This document shows positions 17,896-27,939 of a DNA stretch of 64,000 nucleotides, piece after piece (the stretch's first letter is position 1; each line of letters starts with the position of its first letter). The notes beneath the pieces were generated by a model that was given only the letters and a program-made list of their open reading frames with translations, searched no databases and was not told the DNA's origin. The position numbers and the translations under genes are program-made. The DNA is from Qipengyuania seohaensis. GTDB taxonomy: Bacteria > Pseudomonadota > Alphaproteobacteria > Sphingomonadales > Sphingomonadaceae. The stretch spans positions 2,081,001-2,145,000 of the forward strand of contig NZ_CP024920.1 of assembly GCF_002795865.1 (NCBI RefSeq), in the 5' to 3' direction.

Positions 17896-19116
17896 TCACC
17901 ATGAAACCCGGGCAATCGTCCCGGTTTCCTCGTCGGGCCCGACACTGATCGCCAGCCCGAAATGCGCGCAAAGCCTTTCAGCTAGGGACAGCCCGATTCC
18001 GAAGCCGCCTACATCGGAAGGCTCGCCGAAACCCACGCCTGTGTCTCGCACGCAAACATCGCTCTCGGAAATGCGAACTGAGACTTCGCCCTGATTGGTG
18101 AACGTGAATGCATTGCGTACCAGGTTGCCGATGATCACCTGCGCTACGGCATCGGGCACCGGCATCCGGGAACCCCGGTCTCCAACAATGCCGAAAGCGA
18201 CCTCGTCATCATTGAGCAAGTGCCGGTTGATCTTCGCTGCCTGTTCGCAGCTCTGCCAGACATTGCATGTAGCATCCTCATCCGGCTGGCGGCCGAGCCA
18301 CAGGATGCCTTCGGTCAGCAAGCGCATGTTTCCGAGAGCCGATCCCAGCCGGTCGGTGACCGGTGTGCGCTCGCCCGCATCATCCAGTAGTTCGGCGGCT
18401 CCCATCGCAATCGATAGCGGCGTTCGCAGCTCATGACTGACGTCGCGATTGAATTGCCGTTCGCGTTCGATGAGTTCCTCGATCCGCTCGTCACGCGCTG
18501 CAAGCGATGCGGCGAGCAGGACTATTTCCTCCGGCGGGTTGTCGGTCTCGCTCGGCCCGGAGGCAGCGGGACATTCACCGGATGCTGCTTGCGCCATCGC
18601 TTCCAGCGGACCGCTAACCCTTTTGGCCAATCTCCCCAGGAAGATGAGCGCGATTACCAGCATCACCCCGCCCAGCACGGCGACGATGGCGATGAATTGT
18701 AGAACCTGCTGCGTCGAGCGGACGTAGGGCCGCGCATTGAAGGTGATATAATGCGGCTCTCCGTCGACCGAACGTATGGCCACATGGTAGTGTGTGTCGC
18801 TGTCGACGGTGACTTCGTATTCGCCGTCGGTCCACGTGGGATCGATCCCCTTCCCGAGTGGTGCGGGCAACGCATCGAACCGCTCGTAGTACTGCATCTC
18901 AATGCCGGAAATCGTGTTGGCAGTCGTTGGGGAAGGGCTTTCCTGCCTGCCAATGACACGGTCCGCCACGCTGCTCGCCTGGTTCTCAAAAATCTGGTCC
19001 TCCAGGTCGAAGCCGAAGAGCACCGCCACGAGAACCGTCGCTGCGAAACACAGGCCGACCGAGAGCAGGAGATTGCGCGTGAGCAGGGATTGCACGCTTC
19101 GCGCCCGTGGCCTCAT
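17896..19116 (-). CDS. Sensor histidine kinase
   Basis: The 406-residue protein has two membrane helices (about 15-36 and 138-161) bracketing a periplasmic sensor region of about 100 residues, a HAMP-like linker, the phospho-acceptor H228 in RDVSHELRTPLS, and an HATPase_c domain with RDTGVGF and GFGIGLSL. It autophosphorylates and passes phosphate to the response regulator, whose stop overlaps its ATG (ATGA). The divergent ABC exporter is its likely target, suggesting that it senses envelope stress, a peptide or a lipid at the membrane. Confidence 0.93.
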   Translation of the reverse strand: MRPRARSVQSLLTRNLLLSVGLCFAATVLVAVLFGFDLEDQIFENQASSVADRVIGRQESPSPTTANTISGIEMQYYERFDALPAPLGKGIDPTWTDGEYEVTVDSDTHYHVAIRSVDGEPHYITFNARPYVRSTQQVLQFIAIVAVLGGVMLVIALIFLGRLAKRVSGPLEAMAQAASGECPAASGPSETDNPPEEIVLLAASLAARDERIEELIERERQFNRDVSHELRTPLSIAMGAAELLDDAGERTPVTDRLGSALGNMRLLTEGILWLGRQPDEDATCNVWQSCEQAAKINRHLLNDDEVAFGIVGDRGSRMPVPDAVAQVIIGNLVRNAFTFTNQGEVSVRISESDVCVRDTGVGFGEPSDVGGFGIGLSLAERLCAHFGLAISVGPDEETGTIARVSW

Positions 19117-19802
19117 CGGTCGCCTCCGCGGGTGAGCCTATAGCCGCGTGTCCGATTGGTGGCGATCTCGATCGCCGGGTCACCGCCGGGCTGCAATTCG
19201 GCCAGGATGCGGCGAAGATTGTAGATGTGAGTTCGCAAGGCGCCACTGGCCGGTGGCTCGTCGCCCCAGATCTGGTAGCTTATCGTCGATCCCGGCAAGG
19301 GGTTCGGGACTTCCTGCATCAGCCACTTGAGGATGTCCGCCTCCATCTTGTTAAGATGCCTCGATTCGTCCCCGATGCGGGCGGTCTGGCCGGACGGGTC
19401 GAGGACCAGGTCGGCAAAGCGCAGCTCGAGCGCGTTCACGACCCTCGGGCGGCTGGCCAATGCGCCGATCCGCATCTTGAGTTCGCGCAAGGCGAAGGGC
19501 TTGGTCAGATAGTCATCGGCGCCGGCAGCAAACCCGTCTTCCTTGTCGTCGAGCGTATCTCTGGCGGTGAGCATCAGGATCGGCGCCTGAAGCCGCGCCT
19601 CGGCCTTGTACCTCCGGCACAGCTCGATCCCGTCCAGTCGCGGCAGGTTGAGGTCGAGCACGATGACATCGTAATCGTTGGTGCAGGCGAGCTTGAGCCC
19701 CTCCTCGCCATTATAGGCGAAATCGAGGAGAAACTCCGGCTCGAGATAGTCGGCGATGTTCGCCTGGATATCCAGATTGTCTTCGATCACCAGAACCCGC
19801 AA
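19113..19802 (-). CDS. OmpR/PhoB-family response regulator
   Basis: The 229-residue protein has a receiver domain with acidic residues near 7-8, phospho-acceptor D50 in VIVLDLNLP, T79 and K101 in LTKPF, then a winged-helix DNA-binding domain ending in RTRGYRLTRGG. I chose the TTG start at LRVLVIEDN because GGGGAGG lies just upstream and the receiver fold begins there; the longer frame reads through the promoter region. It is co-transcribed with the kinase gene and divergent from the ABC genes. Confidence 0.92.
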   Translation of the reverse strand: MRVLVIEDNLDIQANIADYLEPEFLLDFAYNGEEGLKLACTNDYDVIVLDLNLPRLDGIELCRRYKAEARLQAPILMLTARDTLDDKEDGFAAGADDYLTKPFALRELKMRIGALASRPRVVNALELRFADLVLDPSGQTARIGDESRHLNKMEADILKWLMQEVPNPLPGSTISYQIWGDEPPASGALRTHIYNLRRILAELQPGGDPAIEIATNRTRGYRLTRGGDR

Positions 19803-19875
19803 TCCGCACCTCCCCTCGAACCCGCCGGACACCTCATAGCACAGGACAGCCCGTCCGGCCTCTGGACCGGTAAAC

Positions 19876-19914
19876 GTCAATCGGATGTCAAATTCCGTTT
19901 CACACTGATTTGAC
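19876..19914. promoter_or_regulatory. Candidate response-regulator binding repeats
   Basis: GTCAAT at 19876 and GTCAAA at 19887 are direct repeats 11 bases apart, the spacing used by OmpR/PhoB-type regulators, and TTTGAC at 19909 repeats the motif in inverse orientation. They lie in the divergent region between the regulator and the ABC genes. Confidence 0.45.
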
Positions 19915-19960
19915 CTGCCGCCTCATAGACCTCGCTGCCATCACTGGACCCGAGGATGGC

Positions 19961-20620
19961 ATGAATACCCAGATTGGCCTGCACCGCATCTCCCATTTCT
20001 TCGACGCGCCCCACGGTCGGATATCGCTTTTCGAGGAGATTGATCTCGTATTCGAGGGAGGGAAGACCCACGCGATCGTCGGGCCCTCGGGCGTCGGCAA
20101 ATCGAGCCTGTTGTCGCTTGCCGCCGGACTCGAGCCGCCGAAGCATGGCGAGGTCAGTTTCATGCTGGATGGCCGGGAGCTCACTACGACGCAATTGCGC
20201 AGGAATTCCGGTTTCGTGTTCCAGCAGTTCCACCTGCTCCCCGAACTCGACGCGCTCGGCAATATCGCCCTCCCGCTCAAACTGGGCGGCGATCGACAGG
20301 CCTATGCGCAGGCGTCTGACTGGCTCGAAAGAGTGAATTTGCAGGATCGCGCCAGCCACAAGCCGACCGAGATGAGTGGCGGCGAACAGCAGCGGGTCGC
20401 AATTGCCAGGGCCTTTGCGACAGCACCCGCTTTCGTTTTTGCCGATGAGCCGACCGGCAATCTCGACGCGGCCACCTCAGCGACGATTACCGATCTGATG
20501 TTCAGCTTTGCCGAAGAGACCGGGGCCGCCCTGATTGTGGTGACCCACAGCGATGCCCTCGCAAGGCGCGCGCACAGTCGCCTGGCCCTTTCACCCTCGG
20601 GCATCGAGGCACTCGCATGA
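19961..20620 (+). CDS. ABC transporter ATP-binding protein (YbbA/LolD-like)
   Basis: A 219-residue ATPase with Walker A GPSGVGKS (41-48), Q-loop [17 protein letters not shown]-type (85-101), signature [14 protein letters not shown] (138-151) and Walker [12 protein letters not shown] (159-169). The Q-loop wording is that of the MacB/LolD/YbbA group that powers FtsX-type permeases. The start was set at MNTQIGLH, with GAGG about 8 bases upstream. Its stop overlaps the ATG of the permease (ATGA). Confidence 0.93.
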   Translation: MNTQIGLHRISHFFDAPHGRISLFEEIDLVFEGGKTHAIVGPSGVGKSSLLSLAAGLEPPKHGEVSFMLDGRELTTTQLRRNSGFVFQQFHLLPELDALGNIALPLKLGGDRQAYAQASDWLERVNLQDRASHKPTEMSGGEQQRVAIARAFATAPAFVFADEPTGNLDAATSATITDLMFSFAEETGAALIVVTHSDALARRAHSRLALSPSGIEALA

Positions 20621-23103
20621 GCTGGCTGCGCACCGGCTTCGAGAACGCCCTGTCCGATGCGCGTTCGAGCGACGGTAGACTGGTCATTGCGATCCAGACT
20701 GCCCTCGTTTTCTTCCTCACGACACTGGCGCTGACCGGGGCGTCCGTGCAGGCCTATCTCGACGACAACCTCGACCAGATGCTGGGCGCGGACATGTCCT
20801 TGTCCGGTCCGCGCGCGCTTCCTGATGACGATCTGCGGCAGATTGCCGGATGGGCCGACGCTGTGGCCGAAGTCCGAATGGTTCCGCTAGCAGTATCCCA
20901 CGAGGCCAAGACTGTTCGGGTACAGGTCAAGATCGCGGATGAAAACTACCCCCTGCAGGGCAAGCTCGAGATAGGGTCCGGCCTCGACCAGACCTCGCTG
21001 GAGAAAACCGTGCGCGGCCCGACACAAGGTGAAATCTGGCTCGGACCGAGGGCGGCAAGGGCCCTTGGCGTCGAGATCGGCGACCGGGTCGCGATCGGCG
21101 AAGATGCGCTCACCGTATCCGCGATCCTTTACCATGAACCTGACCGCCTGGCAGAAGGCCATTCGGTCGCTATGCGCGCGCTCGTCGGTGAGGGCTCGCT
21201 GAGGCTTGCCGATGAGGCGAGCAGCCAGATCGTCCACCGTGTGCTCATTGCCGCCGATGCCGACCGCCAAGCGCTGATCGAGGAATGGACTGCCGAGAAC
21301 CACGGGGATTTCGCGGTCGTCACCAAGACCGGCGGAGGCCATCCTCTGGCATTGTTCTGGCAGCGCATCGAGAATTTCCTCGGCCTGGCTTCGGTGATCC
21401 TGTTCTTTCTCGCCGCGATCGCCATCGACATGGCCAATCGCCGGTATCTCAAGCGCCAGACGCAGCGGCTTTCAATCTATCTCAGCTTTGGTCAGAGCAT
21501 GACCCAATGCATGCGGTTGGCGGTGTTCCAGTGGCTCGTCTGCTTCGTACTTTCCCTCCTCGCGGGAGCCGGCCTAGCCATGCTCGCGCAGGGCTTCCTC
21601 GTCGATCAGCTGGCGGACCAGTTTCCGGGCATAGCTGCGCAGACCCATCCGCTCGTCATGGCGAAGACCTTCGCGCTCATCGCCTTGCTGCTCCTGGCGT
21701 TCCAAGTGCCGATGTTGCTGCAACTTCGGCGCGCCTCTCTCGTCAGCCTGATCCGGTCGATCGAATATCCTTCGGCCCGGTGGCTGCGGCTGTTCTGGGG
21801 AGCCGCAAGTATCACGGTGCTGGCGGCGTACTATTCCGACAATGTGACGCTGACCCTGCTCACGCTGGGCGCGCTGGGCGCGGCGCTGGTGCTCATGATC
21901 TTCCTGAGCTGGGCCATACTGACGCTCGGCGAGCGCCTCGGGCGCAACCGGACGGGCCTGCTGTCTTTCAGTTTCTTCGTCATGAAGCAGCGCATAGTCA
22001 GCAAGTCGTCGCAGATCCTGGGGCTCGGCCTTTGCAGCCTGCTGCTGCTCTTCACGCTTATGCTGATGAAGGACATCGGCTCGACCATGGAGAGCTATTC
22101 GCGGGCCAACAACGGCAATCTGATGGTCGCGGAACTTCCGGCAGAGGAGTTGGCCGTCTTCGAGGACTGGAGCGCTGCGAACCAGGCCGGAATTCGTCAG
22201 ATGCGCCCCTACGCGAGCGCTAAGCTGGTCGGGATAAACGGGAAACCCGTCGCCGAGGCGGTCGCCTCGCCCAGCGAAACGCTGGCGGTGGTCGGCGAAT
22301 CCCTACGCATGTCATGGTCGCGCGAGGTGCCGGACAATAACAGTCTCGTTGCCGGCCGCTGGTGGTCGGAAGACGATACAAGCTGGCGGCAGGTCTCGGC
22401 TGAGAGCGAGGTGATCGCCGATCTGGGCCTCGCATTCGGAGACCGGCTTGCGTTCGCGATCGATGGCGATGAGGTCGAGCTGGAGCTGGTTGCGGAGCAC
22501 GCCTACAAGCCGGGCGGCGGATCTGTAACCTTCTGGTTCCAGATGCCCGAACGGGCGCATGCCGCGCTGGCGCCCCGAACCTTCTATATGGGCAGTGCGG
22601 AACTTCCCGATGCGGCCTGGGGCAATCTGGGCTCCTTGTGGCGGGACACACCCACCCTGTCACTCGTACCCTTGAAGGAAATTACCCGGCGGTTCGACGA
22701 TACGCTCGCGCTCGTCACGAAAATCGTGGTCGGTTTCGCCGGAATGGTACTGGTCATGACCGCGCTCGTCATCGCGGCTTCGATGCAGGGTTTCGAGAGC
22801 GAGGACCGGCAGAAGAACGGTCTGCTCCTGAGCATGGGCGTCACCAGGCGCGGATGCTTGCGCCTCGCGCTCTACGACTGGCTCACGGTCGCGGGTATTG
22901 CAGGAGTGGGTGCCGTGTCAGGCACGTGGCTCGCCGGACTGCTGATCTATCAGTCGCAGTTCTCAATGACCTACACCCCGCAGCCGCTCTGGATGGCGTC
23001 AGCGATGATGCTGGTCGGCCTGTGCGTCTGCGGCCTCGGGCTTCTCTACAGCAGGGCGAGCCTCTCCGTTTCGGTGAAGTCGCTGCTCGACCAGGATCGC
23101 TGA
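20617..23103 (+). CDS. FtsX-family ABC permease (YbbP-like)
   Basis: An 828-residue membrane protein with an N-terminal helix (about 27-46), a large periplasmic domain, three helices in the middle (FtsX domain 1), a second pair of helices and a second periplasmic domain, and a C-terminal FtsX domain of three helices. Size and duplicated layout match YbbP of the YbbAP exporters. The type is thought to extract or export hydrophobic compounds or lipoproteins from the inner membrane. Context with a two-component system suggests inducible export. Confidence 0.88.
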   Translation: MSWLRTGFENALSDARSSDGRLVIAIQTALVFFLTTLALTGASVQAYLDDNLDQMLGADMSLSGPRALPDDDLRQIAGWADAVAEVRMVPLAVSHEAKTVRVQVKIADENYPLQGKLEIGSGLDQTSLEKTVRGPTQGEIWLGPRAARALGVEIGDRVAIGEDALTVSAILYHEPDRLAEGHSVAMRALVGEGSLRLADEASSQIVHRVLIAADADRQALIEEWTAENHGDFAVVTKTGGGHPLALFWQRIENFLGLASVILFFLAAIAIDMANRRYLKRQTQRLSIYLSFGQSMTQCMRLAVFQWLVCFVLSLLAGAGLAMLAQGFLVDQLADQFPGIAAQTHPLVMAKTFALIALLLLAFQVPMLLQLRRASLVSLIRSIEYPSARWLRLFWGAASITVLAAYYSDNVTLTLLTLGALGAALVLMIFLSWAILTLGERLGRNRTGLLSFSFFVMKQRIVSKSSQILGLGLCSLLLLFTLMLMKDIGSTMESYSRANNGNLMVAELPAEELAVFEDWSAANQAGIRQMRPYASAKLVGINGKPVAEAVASPSETLAVVGESLRMSWSREVPDNNSLVAGRWWSEDDTSWRQVSAESEVIADLGLAFGDRLAFAIDGDEVELELVAEHAYKPGGGSVTFWFQMPERAHAALAPRTFYMGSAELPDAAWGNLGSLWRDTPTLSLVPLKEITRRFDDTLALVTKIVVGFAGMVLVMTALVIAASMQGFESEDRQKNGLLLSMGVTRRGCLRLALYDWLTVAGIAGVGAVSGTWLAGLLIYQSQFSMTYTPQPLWMASAMMLVGLCVCGLGLLYSRASLSVSVKSLLDQDR

Positions 23104-23161
23104 TAACGGAGCAAGTTGCCTCACCCTTCCAACCAATAAGCAAGGAGGTTAACCTTCCACG

Positions 23162-24172
23162 GTGGCTCAATCTTCGTCTATCTATTCGCGAAAAGCGATC
23201 GAGCAGGCTCCCGAACATCTCGACCGGGCGGAGCTTTTTGCGATTTGTAAGCTCGACATGCATCAACCAGCGGACCTTGCAACGATGGTCGCGGAGGAGG
23301 ATTATGTCAGGCTACTGGAAACCATCGCCGAAGCCGAGGACGGTTTGCCGCGAGCTCACATCAAGCTCGGTGCATCGATGCGCTGCGAGGAACTGGGAGC
23401 AGTTGGTCTTGCTTGGAAGAGCTCACCCACGCTCATGGATGGGTGGGATCGGGCTCAACGGTATGTCGGGGTTGTCGCTGGGGTGAGAGCGATTGAGATT
23501 GCTCGCAACGAGCAAACAACCGAGATCCAGTTTCTACGATTGACCGATGAGGCTCCCAAAGGCGCAAGATTGTCCAACGAAGCGACTTTCGCCTCCTTCA
23601 CCGCAATATCGCGCGAAGCTTCCGGCCGCCCTTTCAAGCCGGTCCACGCGTACTGCGCGCATGATTTCATCGGTGATCGAGATTTTCTCGAGAACTATCT
23701 TGGCTGCCCTGTCGAGGATGGAGCGGGGGCCAACGGGATTGTCATAGCCAATGAAGAACTGGCTTTGCCGAACGCGGTTGGTGACGATGCAATCTCTCGC
23801 TTCTTCGATGAACGCGTCGAGGAGATGCTCGCCGAAATGAAGTCGGAGGTGCCGATAGCGTTTCAGGTGAAATCGCAGATCGGCAAAAACCTGAGCGGCG
23901 GGATTCCAAAGTTGTCGCATGTCGCAAGAGCCCTTGGGATGAGCGCTCGTACACTCCAGCGTAAACTGAGCGACGAAGGCGCTGTGTTCCAGGACCTGGT
24001 AGATCAAGCCCGGCGGGAATTGTCCGAACGGCTGCTGCGCACGACGGATTTCCCTCTGGTCGAAATAGCCTTCCTTACCGGCTTCGCCGAGCAAAGCGGG
24101 TTTACCAGAGCCTTCAAACGCTGGGCGGGTGAAACACCGCGCTCATATAGGTTGAGTTCGACATCTGGCTGA
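23162..24172 (+). CDS. AraC-family transcriptional regulator
   Basis: The 336-residue protein has an arabinose-binding-domain-like N-terminus (about 20-200) and a C-terminal pair of helix-turn-helices with VARALGMSARTLQRKLSDEG (about 256-275) and EIAFLTGFAEQSGFTRAFKRW (about 302-322). The start is GTG, the first possible start after an in-frame TAA; AAGGAGG lies 13 bases upstream, rather far. This layout is that of OruR/ArgR-type AraC regulators. It probably activates the downstream run of genes starting with the NmrA-like reductase. Confidence 0.9.
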   Translation: MAQSSSIYSRKAIEQAPEHLDRAELFAICKLDMHQPADLATMVAEEDYVRLLETIAEAEDGLPRAHIKLGASMRCEELGAVGLAWKSSPTLMDGWDRAQRYVGVVAGVRAIEIARNEQTTEIQFLRLTDEAPKGARLSNEATFASFTAISREASGRPFKPVHAYCAHDFIGDRDFLENYLGCPVEDGAGANGIVIANEELALPNAVGDDAISRFFDERVEEMLAEMKSEVPIAFQVKSQIGKNLSGGIPKLSHVARALGMSARTLQRKLSDEGAVFQDLVDQARRELSERLLRTTDFPLVEIAFLTGFAEQSGFTRAFKRWAGETPRSYRLSSTSG

Positions 24173-24267
24173 TGGCGCCATTTGCACAAATCTTGTCATC
24201 CTAGGGCAAGAGGGACGAGTGCTCCCGGCCTACTCCATGCTTGTCTCCAACAAACGAGAGAAAGCAA

Positions 24268-25113
24268 ATGACCAGAACCTCGTCGGGCAAGAAAACTACA
24301 CTGGTGATCGGTGGAACCGGCAAGACCGGCAAGAGAGTCGCAGAGCGGCTGGCGGCTGCAGGGCGATCCGTCCGCATAGGATCGCGATCGTCAGTCCCCG
24401 CGTTCGACTGGGATCGTGAGGAAGGCTGGAATGCCGCACTGGATGGTGTCTCCAGTATCTACATTACCTATTCCCCCGACCTGGCCATGCCCGGCGCAAC
24501 CGATGCGATCAGGGCACTCGTCTGGCGCGCAAAGCTGCAAGGTGTCGAACGGTTGGTGCTGTTATCGGGTCGCGGAGAGAAGGAAGCCCAGGCCTGCGAG
24601 CAAATCGTGCAGGACAGTGGCCTCGAATGGACCATAGTGCGTGCGAGCTGGTTCAATCAGAATTTCTCGGAAGGCGCTTTTATCGAGATGGTGCTGAGCG
24701 GGGCGATTACCCTTCCGGCAGGCGATACTCCCGAACCGTTCGTCGATGTCGACGATATTGCCGACGTCGCCGCCGCCGCCATTCTGGAAGATGGGCACGA
24801 CGGCGAAATCTACGAAGTCACCGGCCCCCGTCTGATGACCATGGCCGAGATCGCGGCGGAGTTGTCGGCCGCGACGGGGCGCGAGATTGCCTATATCGAT
24901 GTGCCCCATGACGGCTTTATCGAGGAGCTAACCGGTTCGGGTGCGCCCGAGGACGTCGTGTGGATGCTCGATTACCTGTTCTCCACGGTTCTCGACGGAC
25001 GCAACGCCCACCTGACCGACGGCGTCGAGCGAGCATTGGGCAGGCGCCCGAAGGACTTCGCGGATTACGCCCGACAGGTCGCTGCGACCGGCTTGTGGAG
25101 GGTCGCAGCATGA
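24268..25113 (+). CDS. NmrA-like NAD(P)-binding protein
   Basis: A 281-residue atypical SDR with the NAD(P) motif VIGGTGKTGKRV (about 12-23), and the segment TIVRASWFNQNFSEG characteristic of NmrA/YtfG-like proteins. Members act as quinone reductases or redox sensors. The frame from TTG further upstream adds nine residues; the ATG preceded by GAGAGAAA is preferred. The stop overlaps the following gene (ATGA), so they form an operon. Confidence 0.9.
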   Translation: MTRTSSGKKTTLVIGGTGKTGKRVAERLAAAGRSVRIGSRSSVPAFDWDREEGWNAALDGVSSIYITYSPDLAMPGATDAIRALVWRAKLQGVERLVLLSGRGEKEAQACEQIVQDSGLEWTIVRASWFNQNFSEGAFIEMVLSGAITLPAGDTPEPFVDVDDIADVAAAAILEDGHDGEIYEVTGPRLMTMAEIAAELSAATGREIAYIDVPHDGFIEELTGSGAPEDVVWMLDYLFSTVLDGRNAHLTDGVERALGRRPKDFADYARQVAATGLWRVAA

Positions 25114-25613
25114 CTTATGAATGGCCCCTCTACTTCTGCCTCTTCCTCGCGCTCTGGAGCGCCATAGTCGGAGGGGTATTTTCGGCCTTTTCCGAATTCA
25201 TCATGTCGGCATTGCTCAAGACCGAAGCGGCGGGCGGCATGGAAGCGATGCAGCATATTAATCGTGATGTGATCAGGAGCCAGTTCGTCGCGGGTATCCT
25301 CTCGATTGCGGTTTTCTCGACGCTTTTCTCCTTTTACAGCCTTACGGTCTTCGAGGGTTCCGCGCTGGCCGCGCTTATCCTCGCGCCCTTGGTCTACCTG
25401 CCGAGCGTCTTCCTCATGACGATCTTCGGCAATGTGCCGATGAACAACAGGCTCGACAGCCTCGATCACACCAGCCCAGAGGGTCACGCCTACTGGCGCG
25501 AATATGGCCGCAAATGGACGCGTCTCAATCACGCCCGGTCGATCGGCAGCGTGCTGACAGCCGGTCTCTACACCATCGCCGCAATCACGCTGATCACCAG
25601 TGGGCAGGTCTGA
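25110..25613 (+). CDS. DUF1772 (anthrone oxygenase-like) membrane protein
   Basis: A 167-residue protein with four hydrophobic helices (about 5-27, 54-76, 80-100, 142-162) and the conserved NVPMNNRLD motif of the DUF1772 family, which includes fungal anthrone oxygenases. In bacteria the family often sits beside NmrA-like reductases, as here. It starts by ATGA overlap with the previous gene and has GTGGAGG upstream. A redox role on a quinone-like substrate is plausible but unproven. Confidence 0.85.
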   Translation: MTYEWPLYFCLFLALWSAIVGGVFSAFSEFIMSALLKTEAAGGMEAMQHINRDVIRSQFVAGILSIAVFSTLFSFYSLTVFEGSALAALILAPLVYLPSVFLMTIFGNVPMNNRLDSLDHTSPEGHAYWREYGRKWTRLNHARSIGSVLTAGLYTIAAITLITSGQV

Positions 25614-25661
25614 CCGGTGCGGAGCTTTCCCACTGCCACTCACCCCTAGAAGGACGACACG

Positions 25662-26651
25662 ATGATCAGGATGTCCGTATTGACGACCGCCGTGCTCGCG
25701 CTCGCAGCCCAACCGCTTGCCGCGCGCGACCCGCTCGAAGCCGTTGTCGACACCCGCGATGCCGACCGCTTTGCCGCTCTCTTCATCGCGAGCGACGGGC
25801 AACCGACCGAGGAAGAGCTGGAGGAAGAATATCTTTCCGCAGCAGGCGACGGATTGGCCCTGATGCGGGCAACGCGCTTCGTGACAGCTGCTGCGCTCTC
25901 CGCAGCGATCGCACAAAAGCCCGCTATCTACTCAGATGCCATCGAAAGATGCCTTCCGCTTATCAAGGGTGCGGATCGGGATTTGCAGGCGATCTACCTT
26001 GCCCTCTCCGGTCTGTTCCCGGGCCGGTCGCTCCCCCGCGTCGAGGTCGTAATCGGTGCGGGAACAGTGGCAGGAATCGCCTCGCAGGGAGTCCAGGTAA
26101 TCGGGCTGGAGACGCTCTGTGTCGGCAGCAGGACCGATGGTGAGTTACGGGAAGCCCTGCGATACTTCTTTGCGCACGAAACCATACACTCTTTCCAGCC
26201 TCCACTTGATGCGAGCACGCTGGGTGCGGATCCCTTGCTTTCCTTGGCACTGCATGAGGGCATCGCTGACATGGTCGCCACCATCATTCTGGGACGAGTG
26301 CCAGATACCGAGCGCCACGCATGGGCTTCTGCCCGCCGCGAGGTGCTCATGACCCGGTTCCACCGAGACCGCCAAATCCTGAAGGATAGCGCGAGCCGGG
26401 GCGAAACCCTTGCTACTATGTCACTCGAGGCCCGGGATGCATTGCGCCGATGGCATTTCAACCACGGCAACGTGCCTGAAGATTGGCACAGCGATCTCGG
26501 CTATTGGATCGGGCGCCAGATCGCCTCGGCCTATGTCGATCAGGCCGCAGACCGGCGAGAAGCAATTTACAACCTCGTGAGAGGGATGGAGCCGATACAG
26601 GTGCTGGAAGCTTCCGGCTTGTCGGATGTACGCAGCGCCGGAGCGATGTGA
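25662..26651 (+). CDS. Secreted HExxH zinc-metalloprotease-like protein
   Basis: A 329-residue protein with a signal peptide (about 1-21) and a zinc motif HETIH (in YFFAHETIHSF, about residue 170), followed about 35 residues on by ALHEGIADMV, which supplies a possible third zinc ligand. The layout resembles DUF2268-type predicted Zn proteases. It should act in the periplasm or outside the cell. It lies 48 bases after the DUF1772 gene, and the next gene begins one base after its stop, so it is inside an operon. Confidence 0.8.
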   Translation: MIRMSVLTTAVLALAAQPLAARDPLEAVVDTRDADRFAALFIASDGQPTEEELEEEYLSAAGDGLALMRATRFVTAAALSAAIAQKPAIYSDAIERCLPLIKGADRDLQAIYLALSGLFPGRSLPRVEVVIGAGTVAGIASQGVQVIGLETLCVGSRTDGELREALRYFFAHETIHSFQPPLDASTLGADPLLSLALHEGIADMVATIILGRVPDTERHAWASARREVLMTRFHRDRQILKDSASRGETLATMSLEARDALRRWHFNHGNVPEDWHSDLGYWIGRQIASAYVDQAADRREAIYNLVRGMEPIQVLEASGLSDVRSAGAM

Positions 26652-26652
26652 G

Positions 26653-27939
26653 ATGAAGAGGTTTTTCTCGATAGCAGGTCTTGCTCTCTTATTCTGTGCG
26701 CTGTGGGGGGCGATAGTTTTTGCAGCGGTGGACCGCGGCTGGGGGCATTCGGCCATCGCGGCACCCGGTGACGATCGCGGTTTTGCGCAGGCTGCACAGC
26801 AGATCGCCGAGCGGGACGGTGCCGGCAATATCAGCTTCGTCCTTCTCGAAGCCGGCGCACAGGTGGAGGATTTTCACTTGTCGAACGGCGAGCCGATCGA
26901 TGCGCAGACGGTTTTCCAGGTCGCCTCACTCGGCAAGTGGATCACCGCATGGGGCGTCATGGCCCTGGTCGAAGAGGGCCGGATCGATCTCGACGCGCCG
27001 GTTTCGACCTATCTCACACGCTGGCAATTGCCCGCATCCGAATTCGATCCTTCGGGCGTCACGGTCCGGCGCCTGCTCAGCCACACGGCGGGCCTCACGG
27101 ACGGGCTGGGATACGACGGGTTCGGCACGGCGCAGGAGCGACAGACCCTCGAAGCCTCGCTCACCCGGGCCATGGATGTCTCTCCCGATAAGGACGGGAA
27201 GACGATACTGGGCAGCGAGCCCGGGTCCGGATGGCAGTATTCGGGCGGAGGCTACACGCTACTGCAGCTGGTGATCGAGGAAGTCTCGGGAGAAGCATTC
27301 CCGGCTTTCATGCAAAGGCGCGTCCTTGCTCCGCTGGGCATGAAACGCACGACCTTCGACCATGCGGCGGCACAGGAGATGGGGCTCGCCGAGAATTTCC
27401 GCGCTGACGGCACGAACGAGCCGTTTCGCTGGTACACCGCGCTGGCGGCGACCTCGCTCTTCACGACATCGGACGACCTCGCCAAGTTCATCGCCGCACA
27501 AGCGCCTGGCAGGTCGAACCCTGTACTCGCGGACGAGACCATGGCCCTGATGGGGACCCCGCACGCCTCCGACATGGGTGCCGACATATGGGGCCTTGGC
27601 GCAATGCTCTATGCGCCGAACAATTCGGGCGGTTTCATCATCGGCCACGACGGCAGCAACGAGCCCGCGATCAACACCGCCGCGCGGTTCGATCCGGCAA
27701 CCGGAGACGGCATCGTGGTCCTGTCGACCGGCAATCCAACGCTTGCAACCGAGGTCGCCGGCCAGTGGGTGTTCTGGAAGACCGGGAATGTCGACACACT
27801 GACCTTCGTATCGCGCCTCCCCACGGCCCTCGCCGTATTCGCCGCCGGCGTCTTGGTGATCCTGATCGTCATGGTCACTGCGGTCCTGCGCCGACGCCGG
27901 TCTGCAACTCGAGCCGAGCGGGAGTACCCAAAGCAATGA
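26653..27939 (+). CDS. Serine hydrolase / class C beta-lactamase-like, membrane anchored
   Basis: The 428-residue protein has an N-terminal helix or signal (about 5-25), the SxxK active-site motif in ASLGKW (about residue 96), the LLSHTAGL motif, YSGGGY in place of the usual YSN, and a late HDGSN segment in place of KTG. The C-terminus has a membrane helix followed by an arginine cluster. Such proteins act on peptidoglycan peptides, D-amino esters or beta-lactams in the periplasm. The start follows the protease stop by one base, and the stop overlaps the CPBP gene (ATGA). Confidence 0.88.
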   Translation: MKRFFSIAGLALLFCALWGAIVFAAVDRGWGHSAIAAPGDDRGFAQAAQQIAERDGAGNISFVLLEAGAQVEDFHLSNGEPIDAQTVFQVASLGKWITAWGVMALVEEGRIDLDAPVSTYLTRWQLPASEFDPSGVTVRRLLSHTAGLTDGLGYDGFGTAQERQTLEASLTRAMDVSPDKDGKTILGSEPGSGWQYSGGGYTLLQLVIEEVSGEAFPAFMQRRVLAPLGMKRTTFDHAAAQEMGLAENFRADGTNEPFRWYTALAATSLFTTSDDLAKFIAAQAPGRSNPVLADETMALMGTPHASDMGADIWGLGAMLYAPNNSGGFIIGHDGSNEPAINTAARFDPATGDGIVVLSTGNPTLATEVAGQWVFWKTGNVDTLTFVSRLPTALAVFAAGVLVILIVMVTAVLRRRRSATRAEREYPKQ

